Source: Viscum album (taxonomy: Eukaryota > Streptophyta > Magnoliopsida > Santalales > Viscaceae). From it: 64,000 nt of DNA. The stretch lies in assembly GCA_963277665.1 (NCBI GenBank), contig OY728159.1, positions 1,024,753,343 through 1,024,817,342 on the forward strand, read 5' to 3'. The position numbers and the translations under genes are program-made. Below the pieces are notes generated by a model, which saw only the letters and a list, made by a program, of their open reading frames with translations, did no database searches and was not told the origin of the DNA. Shown piece by piece: positions 58,454-64,000 of the stretch (position 1 is the stretch's first letter; the number at the start of each line of letters is the position of its first letter).

Positions 58454-58963
58454 TACTTGATATCATTAGGACATATTGTGGGATCAACCAAAAAGGGATG
58501 CTCATGAATAAGCTCCACATAAACCTTTTCTATGTATTTTTCACCTCAATTCCCTTGTCACATAACATAAAACTATATGGTTTTTTAATTTTCATATAAC
58601 CTTAGAAGGTGTGGTGTGTCCGGTTATATGGCCTTGAACTATGTGGGTTGTGATTCCTTCAATGAGGATACATAGGAAGCCACATCAAGGGCCTAATACC
58701 AACATATAAATAACAAGTGTCTCCCTAGATGATGATAAACTCTAGAGCACCTAGATATGTGTATTAAAACTCGCATTACAAAATAATAAATCAAAAAAAA
58801 ATGGAAAACCTATAATATACAAAACTAGTATCATTGATGGAGAAAATTTGATATATACAGATGTTCACATACTCATGTGTAAATGACTAATTGAAAATGC
58901 AAAGGGCAATCAACCTAAATTGGTATTTGTGAAGGATTCACAAACTTATCTAAAATATATAAG
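58454..58963. repeat. Dispersed repeat R1, copy 2
   Basis: Direct repeat of 727-1,215. Homology stops at about 58,963, where the CACTA element begins; copy 1 continues past this point to about 1,215 and beyond. Confidence 0.7.
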
Positions 58964-59149
58964 ACATACTTTATAAATAATTAGTGGTTAACGTTGGTTT
59001 ATTAGAGGCAGTTATTACAACCACAAAAAAATAAATCATATTAAAAAAAATATAATATAGTTGTGGTTTTTTTAAATCACCCCTATTTTTTATTTTAACA
59101 ATTAGAAGTAGTTTTATTTGTACCACCACTAAATATTTCAAAAATCTAT

Positions 59150-59930
59150 AATTTTGACCCCCTCCCCCTCTCTCCTTCACCCTAACCCACCCAGCCATAT
59201 CCATATCCCCTTGGCAGTGACCCCTAACCCCGACCCCTCCCCCACCCCACCCCACCTCATGCTCCCCTCATCAGTGACCCTTGACCCCAACCCCCTCACC
59301 TCCTACTCCCCTCAACAGTAACCCCTAAACTTTCCACCCCGCCTCCCGCTCCCCTTGATGGTGACCCCCAACCCCAACCCCCCCCACCCCCCCCCCCACC
59401 TCCCACTCACCTCAGCGATGACCCTTAACCCCGACCCCCCCCCCCACACACACACACCTCCTACTCCCCTTGTGGGTGATGCCCGACCCCCCCCCCCAAC
59501 AACACCCACCTCTCGCTCCCCTCGATGACCCTAAACACAGAATCCCCTTTCTCTTATCGGTGACCACTATGACCCCAAACCCCCTACTAGCGACCAACCT
59601 AACCCCAACCCACATTTTGATGATTGGAGTAACCCTGAACCCCCTGCCAGCTACTACCATGACCCTGAGAACCCCCTTTTCGGTGCCCACTAAGACCCCG
59701 ACACCCACTACTGGCGACCATCGTGACCTTGACCCTCCATGTCGTATACTGTCATGACCTCGACCCCACTTTCAATGACTGTTGTGACCTCAAACCTCTG
59801 TCCACTACTATTGTGACCTAATCCCCACTGTTGGAGACCACCGTGACCTTGACCCCCCAATTGGAGACCGTCATGACCCCGACTCTCCCTACTCCTCGAT
59901 GGTTACCCCTACAGTTTTCTCTTCCAATTA
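59150..59930. repeat. C-rich minisatellite of the CACTA 5' region
   Basis: The first part (59,205-59,560) consists of six to seven degenerate units of about 40-55 bp, each starting CTCCCCT and containing GTGACCCYTAACCCCGACCC. The second part (59,560-59,900) has shorter units of the GCGACCACCGTGACCCCGAC type. A (CA)n run lies at 59,445-59,457. Frames on both strands (for example 59,412-59,708) are products of the repeat and do not represent genes. Confidence 0.8.
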
Positions 59931-60039
59931 TTTTTTGATTATGGCACCCAAGATCGTTGAAGGTAAAATTGATTTAATTTTTCAAATATTTTTAGATAAA
60001 TTATATAATTTTCAATGTAATTGAGTGTTTTTTATGTTT

Positions 60040-63000
60040 TTTTTTGTTTTTAATGTTGGATTGAATCATTTTGATGTTGAATTTTTATTATGTCAAACCA
60101 ATACCCTACCTTTGTCAATGAAGAAGTTGAGTGATGATTATTTTTGATTGTACCTGCTTGACTAAAAATTTATATATTTATATATAAATGTATTGGTAGA
60201 ATAAAATCCAATACCTATGGATAAAATTTTGATTAATTTACCACAAAACTCATATGCATATGCCATGGTTTTGGAAGAATTTCTAAATTATAAAATTGAA
60301 AACCGACCAATGGATTTTAGAATAAAATGTTCATGTCATGATTGTAAATTAAAGTGATGGTTGAATAAAAACTAAGTATATGAGCATTTGATATTGAAAT
60401 AGTATCTTGATCAATATGTATGTTAGATTTGGTATGGTGAATCAAATGTTATGGAAAGTCAAAAAAATGAAAATATTGTCAATGAAACACAAAGTAACCC
60501 ACCATAGGATAATTCAGTTCAAATATTATTAAAAGATTCATTTGGTTTTATAGAATAAAACTTCCATTATTTTAATATATCAAGAGAACCTTCAGTTGAC
60601 CCTCAGTAGGTTAATCTTGTGAAGAACTTAAGTGACTCAAAAAATGAGTTTTATGAATTAGTTGAAGATAGAAAATAAGAATTGTATAAAGGGTGTGTCA
60701 AGTATTCAAAGTTGCCTTTTATACTTAAGTTTTATCATATCAAGTGTCTCTATGGAATTAATGACAAAGAAATTTCCATGATTTTAGGGTTTCTTAATGA
60801 TTCATTTAGTGAAGCTAAGATCCCAACATCATTCTTTGATATGAAGAAAGTCATCAAAAAACTTGGACTTGATTATGCATAGATGCATGCATTCCCTAAT
60901 GATTACATGCTTTACTAGGGAGAAGATATGATAAAGAAAAATGCATAAGATTTAATAAAATAAGTTTCAATTCAATGAAAAACAATGAGAGTATAAATCA
61001 ATGCAACCCTAGGAAGAAACAGAAGAATAAAAATCATTCAAAGGTATTGCATTACTTTTCCCTAAAACAATGCTTGCAAAGATTATTCATGTCATCTAAG
61101 ACTGCATATGACATGAAATGGAATACCTAAGATAGTAACAATGTCATGATGAGACATCTGAATGATTTAAAATCATAGAAGTTTTTTTATTACTATTATC
61201 TAAATTTTTATTCGGAAACAAGGAATATATGTTTGGGATTGGATTCAGATGGTTTTAACCCTTTTAGTACATTAAGTACTAATTATAGCATTTGGGAAGT
61301 TGTTTGGATCCTCTACAATATACCTCCATGGAGGAGTTTTAAGAAGAATTATTTCATTATTTATATTATAATTCCTATAATGAAAATTCCTATAAATGAA
61401 ATTGATTTATACCTTCAACCTATAATCAAATAATTGTGATAATTATAGGATGATTGAGTGGAAACATATGATGATTCAACAAGAAAACTATTTAAAATGA
61501 ATACTGATCTAATGTGGATAATTAGTGACTTTACTAGATTAGTAAATATATCTAGTTGGAATACACATACTAGTTTATCTTTTCCAGTTTGTAATTTTTA
61601 TTTTGAACCTCAATGATTACATCATAGTATAAAATGGTGTTTTATGTTCCATCGTTGATTTCTTGATGCTTCTTATAAATTAAAGTTTAATAAGACACTA
61701 TTCAATGTAGATATTTAATTGAGAAAGTAACCAAAGTTGTTATGTGTTTTATAAATCTGGGGATAATTAATGAATTTCACTGAAGAATTTGGAAAATTTC
61801 ATCAATTTATAGAAGGGGGAATGGGTATGAGGTATAGTATCCAAATAAACTGGAACACAACAATGAAAAAACGAGTATATTTTTCAAACTTCATTATTGG
61901 AATTTTAATTTGATACATCATAATCTTGATGTGATGCATATGGATAAGAACTTATATGGAAATGTAATTTTTACATTCCTTAATGAGAAGGGTAAATTAA
62001 AGGATCATCTTGATGCTCATAAGGATTTGGAGTCAATGAATATAAATCATAGTTTGTGGTAAAATGAGAATGGAAATAATCCTTCGTCTATTTATAAAAT
62101 GAAAAATCATGAGAAAGATGTATTCCTTCTAACATTAATGAATTTAAATGTACCATACATATATCCTAGTAACATATCAAGGTGTGTTAACTTAGAACAT
62201 AAAAAGTTACATGGATTGAAAATTCATGAATCACATATTCTGATAGAGTATTTTTTGTCATTGGAATTGCAAAATATGTTACCTAAAAATGTAATTGCAG
62301 TTCTAGTTGAGTTTTTACCCTTTTCAGAGATCTCTACAGAAAAACTCTAAATCAAACTGATCATGATAAACTTATAGAAATAATTTTTTGAACCTTTTTA
62401 ATTTGTATATGTTATTTCCCACTTCATTATTCATTGTCATAACTCATTTGACGGTTAATTTGGTTAAATAAGATAAAAATTTTGGATCGGTACACTATTA
62501 ATAGATGTATTTGATTGATAGGTACATTGATAATGTTTTTATTTTAATTAGTGAGTTCAGTTTTATAAAATCATTGCCTGAAATTTTTTAATCTTCTTCT
62601 TATTTTTTTCCATCAGGTACATAGGTCATTTGAAATCATATGTGAGGAATAAAGCTCAAACAAAAGGCTCTATTACTAAAGATTACATAGTTGAAGAGTT
62701 ATTCACCTTCTTTTCTAGGTATTTTTATGGGATTGAGACTAGATTCAATCATGTTATACATGTTGACGATATCTCCACTAATTTTCATTTTGAAAACCAT
62801 TCATCGGTATTTCCAACTATTGGATGACCAATTAAAAAGGGTTCATATTTTACACTGACTAAATTGGAGTTTCTATAAGAACATAGATATGTGTTACTCA
62901 ATAGTTTTATTATAGATCAGTTTATTGAAGAATTGTGATTCCAAAAAATGCGGTGACTAAGGGGTCGATCTTGAAATGAGTTGGAATTAAAAATATATAT

Positions 63001-63375
63001 TAATAAGGATATTGTTGAATGGTTCACCCTTCATGTCAGTATATACTCATATTCATATTATTGACGTGTAGATATTTTATCTAAGTTAAAAGTAACACAT
63101 TATATATTTATTTCTAGATAATGAATGCTGATAATCAAGATGAAATATCAAATGATTAGAAGTTTTTTTCTCAAGGCCCTTTGAGTAAGGATAATGGATT
63201 AGATTCCTACAATATTCATGGCTTTAGGTTTCATGGAATTTATCATAAAAATGACTTAAAAACTAAAAATAGTGGTGTATTTACATTTTTAGAGGCAGGA
63301 TACTATGTAAAGATGAATGATATAATTGAATTAAACTATCATGGTAAATTTTCATTTGTCTTATTCAAATGAAAT
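60040..63375 (+). pseudogene. CACTA TNP2-like transposase pseudogene
   Basis: TNP2-type transposase cuts and joins CACTA ends. Domain order is readable across stops and frameshifts. The N-terminal zinc-binding block reads IKCSCHDCKLK (60,327-60,360). The Transposase_21 part includes ELYKGCVKYSKLPFILKFYH and DSFSEAKIPTSFFDMKKVIK (60,682-60,879), then LGLDSDGFNPFSTLSTNYSI and PPWRS (61,230-61,340). The DUF4218 part includes NVPYIYPSNISRCVNLEHKK and LPKNVIAVLVEF (62,099-62,350). After a probable intron ending at 62,620 come YVRNKAQTKGSI and FFSRYFYGIETRFNH (62,630-62,760). The C-terminal part reads IHGFRFHG and DIIELNYHGKFSFVLFK (63,181-63,372). It has many lesions and is inactive. Confidence 0.9.
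62351..62620 (+). other. Probable intron in the TNP2-like pseudogene
   Basis: The reading of DUF4218 stops near 62,345 and resumes at 62,621 after TTTTTTTCCATCAG, a good plant 3' splice site. The first codons give RYIGHLKSYVRNKAQ, which is contiguous in related transposases. The donor is less clear. A second short intron may end with TTTCTAG at about 63,118. Confidence 0.6.
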
Positions 63376-63439
63376 TTGGTCATTATTGATAGAAGTATAA
63401 TAAAGGATTCATTACATTTTACTTATGTAAACTTCTATC

Positions 63440-63655
63440 TCTTGATCCATACCAGTGAGTGTCCTAACCCCAAGGTTATGACTTCGAGTCCCTTATAGGG
63501 AAACATGCACTATATTCCATTATAACCTCTCATTCCCCCATCTACCCTATTGAGAACTGGAATATTCCCATGGTTGGCCACCTTGGGACTTGATAGGGAC
63601 GTGTGCCATACAGGTGGTGAGATCGCACCTATAACTTGTTACCAAAATACACCTT
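63440..63655 (+). repeat. SINE-like unit 1
   Basis: Contains a B-box-like ACTTCGAGTCCC (63,481) and a body shared with unit 2: ATATTCCATTATAACCTCTC, CATGGTTGGCCACCTTGGG and CAGGTGGTGAGATCG. The A-box end is degraded. It was probably copied by reverse transcription of a tRNA-derived transcript. Confidence 0.65.
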
Positions 63656-63656
63656 T

Positions 63657-63895
63657 TCCCATGGGGCATGGGTGAGTTGGTTACTGGTGGTGGAATCATA
63701 ACCCTAAGGTTCTGAGATTGAGTCCCTCACAATGAAATGTGGACTATATTCCATTATAACCTCTCATGGGTCCCTCTACCCCATTGGGAACTGGCCTAAG
63801 CCCATGGTTGGACACCTTGGGCCTCGATAGGTATGTGTGGTGTGCAGGTGGTGAGGTCGTACCTATACCTCATTACCTAAATACATGTTTTTCTA
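63657..63895 (+). repeat. SINE-like unit 2
   Basis: The tRNA-like head has an A-box-like TGGGTGAGTTGG (63,669) and B-box-like GAGATTGAGTCC (63,714). The body is homologous to unit 1 over about 170 bp and continues to the ATACATGTTTTTCTACTTT tail. Head-to-tail with unit 1. Confidence 0.7.
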
Positions 63896-63896
63896 C

Positions 63897-64000
63897 TTTA
63901 GTGGTGGTGTAGTGGTCTAAGGTCAAGGGCTATAGAAATGATTTCTGGTAAGGTCTAGGGTTTGATTCCTGGTAGCCTGATCTTGGGGGAATTTTCACCT
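63897..64000 (+). repeat. SINE-like unit 3 (cut by window edge)
   Basis: A different tRNA-like head: A-box-like TGGTGTAGTGGTC (63,904) and B-box-like GGGTTTGATTCCT (63,958), about 54 bases apart. The body runs out of the window, so family membership is not certain. Confidence 0.5.

Larger units (their letters stand above)
58968..63440 (+). mobile_element. CACTA transposon, 5' end and TNP2-like gene
   Basis: The start TACTTTATAAATAATT followed by GTGGTTAACGTTGG is a degraded form of the CACTATAAAAATGAGG...TTAACGGTGG terminus at 726. Subterminal GTTGTGGTT/ACCACCACTAAA words follow (58,985-59,140), then a C-rich minisatellite, then the TNP2-like gene. No 3' terminus is seen; the element is followed by SINE-like units, so its 3' part is either beyond the window or lost. 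Confidence 0.75.

Noticed and set aside
59412..59708. Glycine-rich protein on the minus strand and its plus-strand shadow
   Set aside because: Both are translations of the C-rich minisatellite.

Overview
This window looks like intergenic DNA from a seed plant with a large, repeat-filled genome, most likely an angiosperm. It is AT-rich and contains Ty1/copia elements (one SIRE/Tork-like, one Angela-like), large Ty3/gypsy-type non-autonomous LTR elements primed by initiator Met-tRNA, CACTA transposons with TNP2-like transposase, a Mutator-like insertion and tRNA-derived SINEs. I found no intact host gene. Almost all coding signal is decayed transposon protein with stops and frameshifts. The species cannot be named from the sequence.

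Left part (1-9,432). A CACTA terminus on the minus strand ends at 726, inside a dispersed repeat that recurs at 58,454-58,963. An AT-rich tandem-repeat tract follows, then a second CACTA-type terminus starting at 2,425. A minus-strand SIRE/Tork-like copia derivative (about 2,650-8,519) keeps gag, the polypurine tract and a decayed primer site, but no recognisable pol. A plus-strand fragment of CACTA transposase lies at 8,550-9,432.

Tandem LTR array (9,441-25,712). Three copies of a very long LTR (full length 5,064-5,070 bp, the first truncated to 2.77 kb) alternate with two 1.68-kb internal regions: LTR-internal-LTR-internal-LTR. Primer sites, polypurine tracts and TATA boxes are recognisable. 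The only shared ORF in the internal regions is 53 codons, near the usual gag start position. This is a LARD-like non-autonomous family arrayed in tandem.

Duplicated unknown region (26,080-35,254). A decayed, unrecognised minus-strand coding region of about 2.9 kb is present twice in direct orientation (26,080-30,755 and 30,990-33,878). The first copy is split by a 1.76-kb Mutator-like insertion (27,577-29,336), and the second copy preserves the empty site. The insertion carries a GC-rich, exon-like block.

Nested elements (35,255-55,798). A minus-strand Angela-like copia element with two 1,851-bp LTRs, decayed gag-pol and a long leader contains, inside its leader, a 10.3-kb Ty3/gypsy-type non-autonomous element (43,207-53,487). 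The inner element has 3.79-kb LTRs, a gag relic and a perfect 5-bp target duplication (ggtcg).

Right part (55,799-64,000). A five-unit tandem repeat of about 92 bp lies upstream of a TATA-like box. Then come the second copy of the dispersed repeat, a plus-strand CACTA element with a C-rich minisatellite and a nearly full-length but broken TNP2-like gene with traces of introns, and finally three SINE-like units head to tail at the window edge.
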